Shown here: one piece after another, positions 46,670 to 58,070 of the stretch
Position numbering within the stretch: position 1 is the stretch's first letter
How the letters are laid out: every line of letters starts with the position of its first letter
From: Cyclina sinensis
Lineage: Eukaryota; Mollusca; Bivalvia; Venerida; Veneridae
Assembly (NCBI GenBank): GCA_012932295.1
Contig: JAAONU010000001.1
Location: 53,560,901 to 53,624,900 of the forward strand
DNA length: 64,000 nt
Direction: 5' to 3'
Notes under the pieces: generated by a model
The model's input: the letters and a program-made list of their open reading frames with translations, nothing else
What the model was told of the DNA's origin: nothing
Databases searched by the model: none
Program-made: the position numbers and the translations under genes

Positions 46670-47790
46670 TTTATGCCGCCCCCCTACCGCCTTACCCCCA
46701 GAAGCAGCCATGAAATTTTGAGGAGCTGGGACCAGGTGTTTTATAGTTATTGATCGTATACCATTTTGCTATTTAAGGACACTGTGACCTTAGCGTTTGA
46801 CCTGGTGACCTGAAAAACTAAAGGGCTAATAAACAAGTCATGAACAACTTATATATACCAAGTTCGAGGAACATGGACCCAAGGAGAAAATTAATGGGGT
46901 TACCCAATTGGGGCCCGAAAAAAAAACATGGGCCCAAGCGTTATACAGTTATTCATCACGAAACATTTTGCTTTCCAAGGTCGCTATGAACCTTGACCTT
47001 TGACCCAATGATCTGAAACACAGTAGTTGTCATCTCCTGATCATGACAAACCTACATACTTCATATCTGACGAACCTTGGCAAAAGGATTCCCTAAATAT
47101 TGAGCAGAAATTGTTTTGCTTTTCAAGGTTACTGTGACCTTGACCTTTGACCTAATAACCATTAAACGCCAGGTGTCATCTATTTGTCATTACCAACCTG
47201 AAGTTTTGAGGAACACGGGCCCAAGCGTTCTGTAGTTATTGATAGGAAATCATTTTATTTTCAAGGTCACTGTAACCCTGGCCTTTGCCCTGGTGACGCA
47301 AAATACTACATGGGTCATTTACTAGACATCAGCAACCTATATACTAAATTTGAAGAAGCTAGAACCAAGGGTTCTGTAGTTATTGATCGGAAACCGTTTT
47401 ACTTTTCAAGGTCACTATGACAAAGACAATTGACCTGAAAAACAACTGTAGTCATCTTATAGTCACCAACCTACACACTAAGTATGAAGCACCTGGAACC
47501 AAGCCTTGTCTAGTTACTGAACGGAAATCGTTTTGTTATTCCAGGTTGCCGTGACCTTTGGCCTGGTAATTTGAAAAACTATAGGGGTCATCTACTGGTC
47601 ACCACCAACCTACAAACTAAGTTCCATGTCTGAGGAAGATGGGTCCATGGGTTCTCTAGATATTGATCGGAAACCAAAGTGTCTACCGACCGACATTTGA
47701 AAAACTATATGCCGCCTCATCTTCGATGGGGCCGAGGAGGTGGTGGGGAGGGGGGGGGGGTTGGGCCGAGGCGGACATAATAAAGAAAAT
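46670..47790 (+). mobile_element. tandem-repeat element, ~7 units of ~140 bp, interrupted by a LINE end
   Basis: Left end TTTATGCCGCCCCCCTACCG (46669). Units are marked by TTATTGATCGGAAACC and variants near 46747, 46945, 47097, 47236, 47373, 47511 and 47660, each followed by TTTTCAAGGTCACTGTGACC and TTGACCTTTGACCT. The right end is CGACCGACATTTG, TATATGCCGCCTC, a G-rich hairpin segment and GGCGGACATAATAAAG (47680-47787), roughly inverted with respect to the left end. A 43-bp LINE fragment sits at 46883-46925. Confidence 0.65.
46883..46925 (+). mobile_element. very short 5'-truncated LINE insertion with target-site duplication
   Basis: The sequence GGAGAAAATTAATGGGGTTA then CCCAATTGGGGCCCG plus an A tail matches the last ~45 bp of the LINE ending at 2676. 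It is bracketed by ACATGGACCCAA (46871-46882) and ACATGGGCCCAA (46926-46937). Other units of the host repeat have a single uninterrupted GGGCCCAAGCGTT at this point, so the empty site can be read from its neighbours. Confidence 0.8.
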
Positions 47791-48619
47791 GACATCATGT
47801 CAGCTCTTGCGTTGAGGTTGTTATCACTTTAGACATCATATTTTATCACCGAAATAAACAAAAAAAACATTAAACATTAAACATCAATCGATTTTTTTTT
47901 GCCTTTTGAACTGCTTTCCACCAAGTTGAAAAGACTTAAGGCTGCTTGTCTGAGACAGAAACGGATGACCTAAATAGCAAATAATCTTTGTCGCTGTCAT
48001 TGACAACTCTGTTTAAACAAGAAATTAATTTACTATAAATTAACTGCAAGTCTGTTTAACAAAAAACATTTGTTTTCAATTTCCGTTTGCATTACAAAAG
48101 ACAATGTAAGACTAACTCTGTGCCGTTTTAAATGAATATACAGGGAAAAGTTTTATGCTGTTTTTCTCATTTCTTCTTTAAATATACTATAAATGTGATC
48201 GAAATAAATACAGTACCAGTAACAAAGATTTCCTCTTTTTACATGAAAAACCGGGTGGTTTTCTTAATTGACTCACGTGGGTCTAGACAGAAAATTTAGA
48301 TTTCGCGATTAAATTTCGCAGTGAACGATTGGATGGTTGAAGTACCTTCCACGTGATCTACGGCAAAAAGCAACCCAAGAGAAACGACGATAGGTTGTTT
48401 TTGTCACGTGTCCTATTTAAAAATAACTGATGTCGTTCACGTTTTACTTTCTGTTGAAAACGTTCAAATATTTACGATCAAGCCAACATTTCACTACAAA
48501 CATACTGGGAATTTAAAGTTCTTCATATTGAACGTAATTGGAGCAAATAATATCAGTTTTAATTTTTTGGGCATTCATTTGCCTGTGTATCCCTTTAAAT
48601 TGAATAACAGAAATCATTG
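47791..48619. other. no gene seen
   Basis: AT-rich. A somewhat GC-richer stretch at 48250-48420 carries two CACGTG sites (48275 and 48351). No recognisable gene. Confidence 0.45.
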
Positions 48620-50960
48620 TGCAAAAACAGACATACAAACAAAAATGTCAAAGACAATTATGACCCTTGTCTCATACTCTAAAACTAGTCCTATCTGAAA
48701 TAAAGTTTCATAATGTGCTTTTGATAAAGATAGATTCAGAAGACTGAAATAGGTGAAAGGCACGTGCGGCTTTATTCAGCTAGGGGCTGGAATTGGAATA
48801 TTGTTACAGCTGGGGAGTTTTTCATGAGTGAAAACTCCAATCTATTCTGCCCCTTTTCTATAGTTTAATATAGAGTGGATGCAATTTATGCACAGGCAAA
48901 TGTCGTTAAAATGACCAATTTCAGAGAATAGCCGTTATAGCAAACGAGAATGGTAAGTTTCCTACGTAACTTAATCCAATATTACCTCAATCTGAAGAAA
49001 ACGATTGTAATGTAATTTGTTTTTGGACTTTATCGGTTACGTCGAATAATAGAAATGTGGAGAGTTTATGTCTTGATGAAGAGATGATAAATATGGTCAA
49101 TCACTTTGAAAGTATGACTATCTTTTCAACCTGCAACAGATAATGGACGCACTAATGGACGCACTAACAATACCTTAGTCAACTACGTAACAATGCAACA
49201 TCTTCCAATAATTTAAATAATGGGAAATGTCTAAAACTCCCCCTCCCCCACACTCAAAAAACAACTTTAATTCTGAAACTCGAATACTCAAAAATATTAC
49301 AACGAACTAAAATAAACAACAACAGCAACACCAAAACAACAACAGCATTTTTTCTCTCATTTGATTAAAATAGAACCTTCAAAGTGTAGACAAATTCGAA
49401 ACAAAATTGTACATGACCTAGACAAATCTTGTGAATTGTGAAGTCTATAAGACTCGTAGGGTGTCATTTTAGCCGAACAAGGACACTTTCACATAATGAT
49501 TCATGGCATACAATCGTCTCTGTTTATTTGTAGGCTTCATAGTTTCAAGGACGTGATCAGAGCCTATGTAATTCAATTTGATTGTAAAATTCGGAACCAA
49601 ACAACAACTTCCTATCTGATTAATGATTCAATGAATGTTCTATTTAATGTCGATTATTATTATTATCATTATTATTATAATACAGTTTGGAAATTGGCTG
49701 GTTTAAACATTAAAATAACATTTTGTGTCTAAAACACAAACTGCATGCTTAAGGAAATATTTAGTGTCGTTTGTTTTTTATAAGGTACTAACGTCTTTTG
49801 AAAAGTCAAAGAAAAGTTTTGAATCAAATTTAAGAGTTAAAGATGCATAAAATTTGGTTTCATTTTCTGGCATTTTTTTGAATACATTTAATAGTTCCTA
49901 ATTCAGATCACCGTCCAAAACAGTGTTAATTGCTGGAAACAACGACGTATTTAGATTATGTTCCATTTGTCAATTTAGATCAGCATAACGTGACAAGTGA
50001 TACAAAATACAGTTATCAACCTACAAAGAAATAAGTAAAATGCAGAATATTGTGTAGATCTTACATAGTGATTTCTACTACTACTGTAGATGTTTTGCTT
50101 ATCTTGAAAGTGAACCTAGATACAATGTGTAATGAACCTAGATACAATGTGTAATGAACCTAGATACAATGTGTAATAAACATCTGCAATGTAAAGACTT
50201 CCTAATTTTGTGTTTTGATTTCAAGAGAACGGTGTAAATAATTGTGCTCAAACGTCAGAATTATTTTTTTCCAAACAACGTCATTTTTCAAATTGCTACA
50301 CACTGAGCATATAAAGAAGCTTATTTGTTTACGCTCACAATATTTCCTAGTGGCAGACGCTGTCATAACAAAAAAGGGTAATAAGTTCCCAAAAAGCCCA
50401 AGTTTCCACGTAATAGTAAAATACCGAAGTTAAACGACCTAGCTGAAATTTGACACATAATAGAATAACCTAAATATACATAGTTGGGTGAATTGAGCAA
50501 TTACACTTACTTGAATGAGATGCAAAGTATAATTTCGAAGTAGTCAAAAATGTTAGTTAATGACTAATGCATTCACTTCCCCTGTCGCTAAAATGAAACC
50601 GTAAATTTATGCAGTCACATTGCTTTGCGTGTTTTATATCATTTGTTGAATATAACATTTCTATAAAACTGGCACCAAAGGACGTTGCGCACGTAAGCAA
50701 AACACATTTCGACATCTTGAAAACTGCATGGCTATACATCGGCGTGATGAAGTAGCTTAATTAATTTCCGTAAAATATAATATTTTTAGGTGAAAAGAGA
50801 GCACAAGACACTACTTTATCAAGAACTAGAATGACTATAATTTATTTGCTTTTTGTTGATAATAATATCAGGGTTGTTGAAAAAAAAACGAAAGGACAAA
50901 AGATCTGACACGGTATTTAAAGTCTAATTTAAAATAAAAAGAACTCTAGAATGATTAATA
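48620..50960. repeat. segmental duplication block Y, copy B (truncated)
   Basis: Aligns with the first half of copies A and C (anchors under copy A) and ends near 50960, where the others continue. It contains a private triplication of a 22-bp unit at 50112-50178. Confidence 0.8.
50112..50178. repeat. 22-bp tandem triplication
   Basis: GAACCTAGATACAATGTGTA plus AT, three times in perfect succession. Copy C has one copy at about 55426, so this expanded after duplication. Confidence 0.9.
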
Positions 50961-51053
50961 ACATTATTAGCATCCTATCTGCATTGTTTTGTTCTTTTTG
51001 GTGGATGGCAAGATGTGCTTGGAATACATCATGATTAAATTATTAAAAATATT

Positions 51054-51073
51054 TTAAGACCCGCCGGTCTTAA
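51054..51073. other. perfect 8-bp-stem palindrome
   Basis: TTAAGACC-CGCC-GGTCTTAA. Function unknown; possibly chance. Confidence 0.6.
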
Positions 51074-51531
51074 ATTGTTTCGGAAATGCCGAACGCACTA
51101 GGCCAATATCCGTAAAACAAGTCGTCAATGTCATGTGATCAATTTTGAATATGTGACAAACAACAATAGCTGACCATTCAAAACGTACATTACTAAAAAC
51201 AGAAAGACCAAGCGCACTCGAAGTGTGGTAATCAAAACCTTTACAATGCTAAGAAAAAAGCTGTAAAATTACAGAGGAAGAAGTATGATCTGTCGAGAAC
51301 ACTTATCGGCCTTATATTCATCAGGTCCTGTAAATGATATGTTGTTCTTAAATATAACTTACGTATGCAAACTAGCTAACTCAGAGCTATGGTGGAGAGG
51401 TTATAGAAAACGAAAATAGGTGTTTTTATATCCGCTGTTAAAATGAACAGCAAATTTACTTTTTAACAAATATTCAATACACTGGTGTGAATGTTCGCAT
51501 AAATTGCCGATAATGTTACATTTTTGTTAAT

Positions 51532-51550
51532 GGGGGGGGGGGGGGGGGGG
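51532..51550 (+). repeat. G19 homopolymer
   Basis: Nineteen consecutive G, then TGGGG; strong G-quadruplex potential and a likely sequencing trouble spot. Confidence 0.95.
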
Positions 51551-51614
51551 TGGGGATTATCACTTTAAATGAATACTAAACTACTTTTAAATAAAAGATT
51601 CAACAGACATAAAT

Positions 51615-51815
51615 TATTCAAGTAAAAAGAATCTGTCGTTCTGCAAATCTTTATAACAGGATGATATTAGGAGGTGAAATAAAACAAGATTAACAACATA
51701 CCGTTCGTGTACAATTCCCTAAACTTTGATCGTACAGAAAACGTAAATAAATTGTACTGGCGCATTTTTTATTATTATTTTGAGAACAGATAAAAGATAG
51801 CTGACGCTAAAATAA
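51615..51815. repeat. segmental duplication module X, copy 2
   Basis: Partner of 36600-36810; see that entry for anchors. Confidence 0.75.
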
Positions 51816-52770
51816 TCTGTAAAACGAAGCAAATTTTCTTTAGATCCTAGATAAATTAACAAATATTTTCTTTTTTGTTTTTGAAGCTGATAATACAAGC
51901 CGTTGCAACGGCACGCCTTTTGTTCGCTAGTTACATATTTATTACCTAAAGATTCGCGAAAAACTTCTACTGTTACCTAACCACTACCTGTTAAATAAAT
52001 ATTTAAACTAATATATCTAAACATTATCTGTAAAACTGATGATGCCAACGACATAATAAGACGCTGAAAATCAAACAGAATCGGACAAAAAATACCGTAA
52101 AATTGAGATCTAAACCACAACTTCCTATTTGTCTGTTGCTTTTCGAAAGTGTCATGCTAAAGCCAAGTTAAGTACAAATCACTGGCACTTTCATATTTTT
52201 TACAAGCTATACTGATGTATTTAATCTTTAACCAATCTAGAGGGGATTTTGATAACGAAGTTCATTGTGACTGATTGTGGAAAAGTGGCCCTTGTTTAGT
52301 TTAATTTTTTTATTGTAGTTTATTATTCTAAAGGTGTACAAGTTCACTCTATTAGTTAAAAGTGGAAAAGTGGTCCTTGTTTAGTTGTTGAAAGGCATAT
52401 TAGTTCGGTTTTAATAGATTAACATTTCTATTACGATAACAGTGTAACTGGGTCCTCATAAACTCTTTCACCGTTAAAATTTTAAAACAAATTAAAAAAA
52501 GAGAGATTATTAACTGACGTTCTGCCAATCAGTTATCATCCCCCGCCCCATGGATTTGTCAAATGCTGACCAGTAACATTGCGCACTTCGAATATGTGAA
52601 TAAATTCATCAACACGAATATCTATTCACAATTTAAACTGAATAAGATTTAAAACCTGATACTATCTTGCAGCCAAGTTTAAACTACAAACTGCCATTTT
52701 AAGTAAGCCATTAACCTGTCTCTAGAAACGCTCACAATGTAAACTGACAAAAGATCTTAACTAGAAATGT
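51816..52770. other. no gene seen
   Basis: Between modules X and Z. A short duplication (GTGGAAAAGTGG(C/T)CCTTG then TTTAGTT) occurs at 52277 and 52362. Confidence 0.45.
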
Positions 52771-52971
52771 GTGAATGACGTATATATTTTCTCAAAAATG
52801 AATGATTACATTGGGACATTAGACTCTTCTTTACACTTTATTGTTAAGTTTGCATACAATGGACATACACTTGCCTCTAAGGGTCACCCAAAATGGTACA
52901 ACAAGAACTCACTATATAAAGAAGCCATCTGTACAGGTGTTGCACTTAAAATACTTATAATGTTCTACTGA
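52771..52971 (+). CDS. module Z copy 2: small ORF with conserved peptide, unknown function
   Basis: 66 codons from the ATG at 52771. I do not recognise a domain. Residues ~24-52 (LHFIVKFAYNGHTLASKGHP, then KWYNKNSLYKEA) are the part conserved in copy 1 at 46440-46545 with mostly synonymous differences (TTC/TTT, AAC/AAT, ACG/ACA, TCA/TCT, GGA/GGT, CAT/CAC, CCG/CCA, GGT/GGA). The upstream ~20 residues and the tail after SLYK are not conserved, so the real unit may be one exon entered near TTAAG or CATTAG. The minus-strand reading in the same register has a stop in this copy. It could be an exon of a tandemly duplicated gene or part of an unrecognised mobile element. Confidence 0.45.
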   Translation: MNDVYIFSKMNDYIGTLDSSLHFIVKFAYNGHTLASKGHPKWYNKNSLYKEAICTGVALKILIMFY

Positions 52972-53109
52972 CGCATCGGATTCTGTGTCGTTTTAAAGTA
53001 AATAATATACAACATATGCCATTTTGTAAAACAGACAGAAGAAAAAAAATGTCACGATCAATACTTTATTTATACTTTATTTATTTGGCAAAATCAGCAC
53101 ACAAGTGCT

Positions 53110-56100
53110 TTTGGCCATAACAATACAAATATATGACGATATAATCCTTTCCTTATACACTAAATACATTTTCATTATGTGCTTGTATAATAAAGGTAGA
53201 TTTAGAATAATGGAATACAGTAGAGGAAAGTGCGGCTTTATTGAGTAAAAGGCTCTACTTGGAATATAATTGTAGTTAGGGGGCTTTTCATGAGTGACAA
53301 CTCGAATCCATTCTGGCGCCTTGTCCCTAGAAAATTAAATTTAATACAGACTGGATGCAACTCATGCACAAGCAAATGTGCAGTACAATGGTTAATTTCA
53401 GAGAATAACCACAATTGCAAAAGAGAATTGTAACTTTCATACAGAAATTAATCTTATTTTAACCGTACCGTGTCAAAACATCCACCCCCACCCCCACCAC
53501 ACACACAAAACATTTTCCTGACTGACTATTCAGATGTCAAACCGAGACTTTTACAACTTACAAATCCTGACTGATAATAAAGTTCCCAATTTCTCTTAGC
53601 AAATCTTTTTTCTCCTTACATCCTTTTATTCTGAAATTGAAATCCTGTTTCACAAACAACAACAATTATTTCTTTCATTTGTGTAAGACATTGATCCTTC
53701 AAAGTATAGACAAAATCGAAAAAAATGTGTACATGTAGATTTACCTTAGACCTGATTCAGTAATGTAAAACTAGAGCTATCACTAAATGTGATTAATACC
53801 CCCAAAGAACCGTAACAGAACAGAGGAAGTTATCAATTTAGTAACAGAATACTTCGTAAAAAAATTGAAAAAAGAGTTATGGTTGTGGGCAATTAAAGAT
53901 AGTTGTGGTTCTTGTACATTGCATTTCCTCTCATTGCGCTTGACCATTGTATGAAGTTGCATTGAATTCAAAAAAAAATAGTTTTCAAGTTATTCTCCAG
54001 ACAAAGAAAACTAACAAAGGGCATTAATTGTGCAAACAGAGTTATAGCTTTTGTACACTGCACATCCACTCAATGTGCTTGACCACTGTATGAAGTTGCA
54101 TTGAATTCCAACCACGAGTTTCTAAATTATATTCTGGAAAACGAAATCCAAGGAAGGGCAATAACTCTGCAAATAGTGAAGATGGAGTAAAAGCTTTAAT
54201 ACAATGCACTTTCTCTTATTGTGCTTGATCATTGTATGAAAGTGTACTGAATTCCAACCAGTACTTTTCAAGTTATGCTTCAAATAAAGAAAAAAAAACT
54301 AAGGGTAATAACTCTGCAAATAGAGAATATGGAGTTATGATTCTTCGTCAGTGCACTTCCTCTCATTGTGCTTGACCATTTAATGACATTGCATTGAATT
54401 CCAACCAGTAGTTTACAAGTTAACCTCCATACAAAGGAAAACCAACAAAGGGCATTACCTTTGCAAATAGTGAACATGAAGTTAAGATTCTTGGACACTG
54501 CAATTCCTCTCATTGTGCTTGACCATTGTATGAAGTTGCACTGAATTCTAACCAGAAGTTTTCAAGCTATGCTCCGAATAAAGAAAACCAATAAAGGGCA
54601 ATAACTCTGCAAATAGAGAATTTGGAGTTATGATTCTTGAACACTGCACTTTCTCTCATTGTGATTGACCATGTTGCACTAAATTCCAACTAGTAGTTTT
54701 CAAGTTTTGCTCCCTACAAAGGAAAACCAACAAAGGGCAATAACTCTGAAAATAGTGAAGATGGACACTGCACTTTCTCTCATTGTGCTTGACCATTGTA
54801 TTAAGTTGCATAGAATTTCAACCAGTACTTTTCAAGTTATGCTCCGGAAAAGGTAAACCCCGACCGACCGCCCGACCAACCAACCACCGGGTGACTCCTA
54901 TATAACCCCCAAACTTCGTTTTGGGGGTATAATGAAACTTGAGAACACTATAAGTCTCTATGGTGGTCTCACACCTTTACATACTAGTTCATAATATGCA
55001 ATTGTGTCTGTTTACTTTTAGACACCGTAGTTTTGGAAAAGAGATTTTAACATGCTGAGAGTCGAAAAATGCGGCACCAGACAAAACAGCTTTTTGTCTG
55101 ACAAATGATTCACTGAATGTTTCATTGAATGACAATATGTCAAACAAATCCCGTTGTTATTTCGTTAAGTCTGAAAATTCCAGAAAATTATCAGAAATTC
55201 CAGTTAAATGACTTTTCTGTAATCGAGAAAATTTAGTTTTGTATTTCTTTCCAACATCTACTTTAGACAAAAGTTTAAGACACGGCTTCTCTTTTGCGTA
55301 ATTTAAAGTAACAAGTAATACAAAATATAATTACAAACTACAAAGATATGGGGAATTTTGTGTAGTTCTAACATAATGATCAATGCAAGTAATATATATG
55401 TTTTGCTCAACTTGAAACTGAACCTAGATAGAATGTGTAATAATCTTTTACATTACAAAGGCTTCGAACAACGCAAAAGAAGCCACGAAAACTAATTCGT
55501 GTTTTGATTGTAAAAGAACGGTGTAAAGAAATGTGCTTATTTTTCTTATCAAATGTTACGTCACTTTTTCAAATTGCTACACATTAAGCATATAAACAAG
55601 CTAATTTGTTTACACAAACAACATTTTCTGAAGTCAGACAGTATCATAACACGAAAATGGTAATAGGTCTCCCAAAAAGCCTAAGCTTTAAGGTAATCTC
55701 TTCTTCAAAACAGTAAAATACTGAATTTAAACGACACTTGCTGAAATTGTTTTGACATATAATGCAAGAACTAAATCTTTCACAGTTGTGTGAATAGAGC
55801 AATTTTACTTACCTATTAAAATTAGATAGAAATATGATTTCGGAGTAGTTAAATACTTTTACATTGTAAACCTGAATGACAATTTAATTAATGCATTCAC
55901 TTGTCGCTAACATGAGGCCGTAAATTAATGCAGTCACATTGCCTTGCGTGTTTTGTCCCATTCGTTAATTGCCATATTTCTACAACACAGGCACCAAAGG
56001 ACGCTGCGCACGTGGGCAAAAGACATATTTCGACGTCTTGAAAATTGTATACCGTTACAATAAGTGTAGATTGATTTATGATTTAAAGATAGCACAATAC

Positions 56101-58070
56101 ACTACTTTATCAACAACAAAAGTGTCAGAACTAAAATATTTATTTACTTTCGCTTAATCATAACCTGATAACTATCCCAGATTTGTTGAATTAAACAGGA
56201 CAAGCAGAAGAAAACGGTACTAGCTTTATTTCAAAAAAATGTTTTAGAACGTTCCTTGTCCTTTAATTCTGTGATAATTTAAAGATGTTTTTTGACTCTG
56301 TTATCCGTAATAGAGAGGAAGTGGCTTTTGGAATATAATTAGAAAATTATTTCAGCCAAAGATCAGTTGATGCTTTGTTCTACTTCTACGACTATCTAAT
56401 TTGCTAAGACTTTTGAATGCTTATTTCATGATAATTACCTTATTGCTATACAGCAGTAGAACTACACATCTACCTTGGCATGCAAACGTAATGGGTATGC
56501 ATGTGCTATGTTTTTCTTTTGACCGAAATACTTTGGTAGGTAGACCGAAGCAAACTGATTTGACTGGAGTATAGAGTTATAAAAAGATGTTTTACAGCCA
56601 AAACATCTGATCAATTTCCTGCTACAAGTACTTTCTAAGGTTGTGAAATGTTATGCATTTCTCGTCCTTCTTAAATGAATGTACTCAATTCCATTTATTT
56701 GTGCTGATATGAGACCGTTTCTCTTAAGGCTGTGGGTTCGATCCCATTTCGAACTATTTCTTGGGTTGTGATTGCTTTTTTGTGTTTAAGGTATGTTTTA
56801 AATTTAACCTTATGGCTTTCAAGCAAATTACCTCATAAATGAACAAGACAGTGTACTGAAAGATGAGAAACTGATTTACCTAATTAATCAAAGGCCTATA
56901 ATACCATTACCTTACCTATGATATTTAAAATATTTTTAACATTCACTGAAGTGGCATAATTTTACAATGCGTGATTTCACTGAAAAAATATAATTATCTC
57001 TGTTTCCATGCATCATTAGTTCTATGCGGATTGTATTTTATCAGATACTGACCATCATACTACAGACGTGAACTGGATCTGACAAAACATCTTTTATCAA
57101 ATATCTTATGACGATCGCAGACACAGACTTTGCTATTTCGTCATATGTTGATTCATTTACGTCATTGTCACTTTATTTCTGTGGGACACTCCATATCTAT
57201 ATGACAGTGTTTTAGTTCAACTGATCTATGGCTAGCTTAAGCAAAGAAGCGCTACTGCATTGCATGACAACCTAACTTCATCACATGCATTACAGTAACA
57301 ACGTATTTACTGACACCTAAATGTGATAATATGAAACACAGCATTTTTGTTGTTGTTAGCAAATCTTCGGAATTATCACGAATGTGGTAGCTAAATCTGG
57401 TATATATGTTTTGCATACCTTACTGAAACTTAGTACCAAACTAAAGCATTTACAAACAAGAAATGTCCTCCAAAATGATGATCGTCGGTGATAAGTACAA
57501 AATCAATGCCCCGCAAGTGTACAGTTTTCGAACACTAGCAAATATCTAACGCGCATAGTGTTAGAGTGTCCCATTTCCGTAACAGTTTAGGCAATACCTA
57601 TAAATGTTGAGTTTAATGCTAGAAGTATCAATACTGTTTTCATGAAATAAATTAAATTATTAATCATATTTATTATACAGTTGTTCCATTTAGTATAATT
57701 GTTCACGGTTAAAACGTTTTTATATTTAATTTACAGCTGTATTTATGTTTCAATTAGGGCATTATTTTCAGACGCAATTAAACAAACAATTACGAATTCT
57801 GCTCTAACATTTCGTACCAACAACATTTTTAACCAATGGCATACCTCCTCCTTCAACTAGAGATTTTGTATCTAACAATTTCATTCGTTAAAGATACAGG
57901 TCAAAATCGATTTTAATATTACTACGCCGAAAAAAAACCCAACATATTCTTGCTTATTATAGGTAATTATTTTAAAAACTTGTACTAAACGTAACACAAA
58001 CATTTTACTTAAATGTTCATCGAAATAATATTGTACCGATTATTTTGAGAACATTTAAAAAGAAAAGGAT
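53110..58070. repeat. segmental duplication block Y, copy C
   Basis: Full-length partner of copy A; interrupted by the tandem-repeat element at 53785-54935. Anchors are listed under copy A. Around 56735-56770 lies a box-B-like GTGGGTTCGATCCC, possibly an ancient SINE. No gene recognised. Confidence 0.8.
53785..54935 (+). mobile_element. tandem-repeat element, ~7 units of ~145 bp, inverted ends
   Basis: Left end ATTAATACCCCCAAAGAA (53790) is matched in inverted orientation by the right hairpin arm TTTTGGGGGTATAAT (54919). Units are marked by CTCTCATTGTGCTTGACCAT and variants near 53931, 54068, 54215, 54360, 54507, 54652 and 54777, with GGGCAATAACTCTGCAAATA in each. The right end carries CCCGACCGACCGCCCGACCA (54858), TATATAACCCCCAAACTTCG and TTTTGGGGGTATAAT. 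It interrupts duplication copy C where copies A and B are continuous, so it inserted after duplication or was lost from them. Confidence 0.7.
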
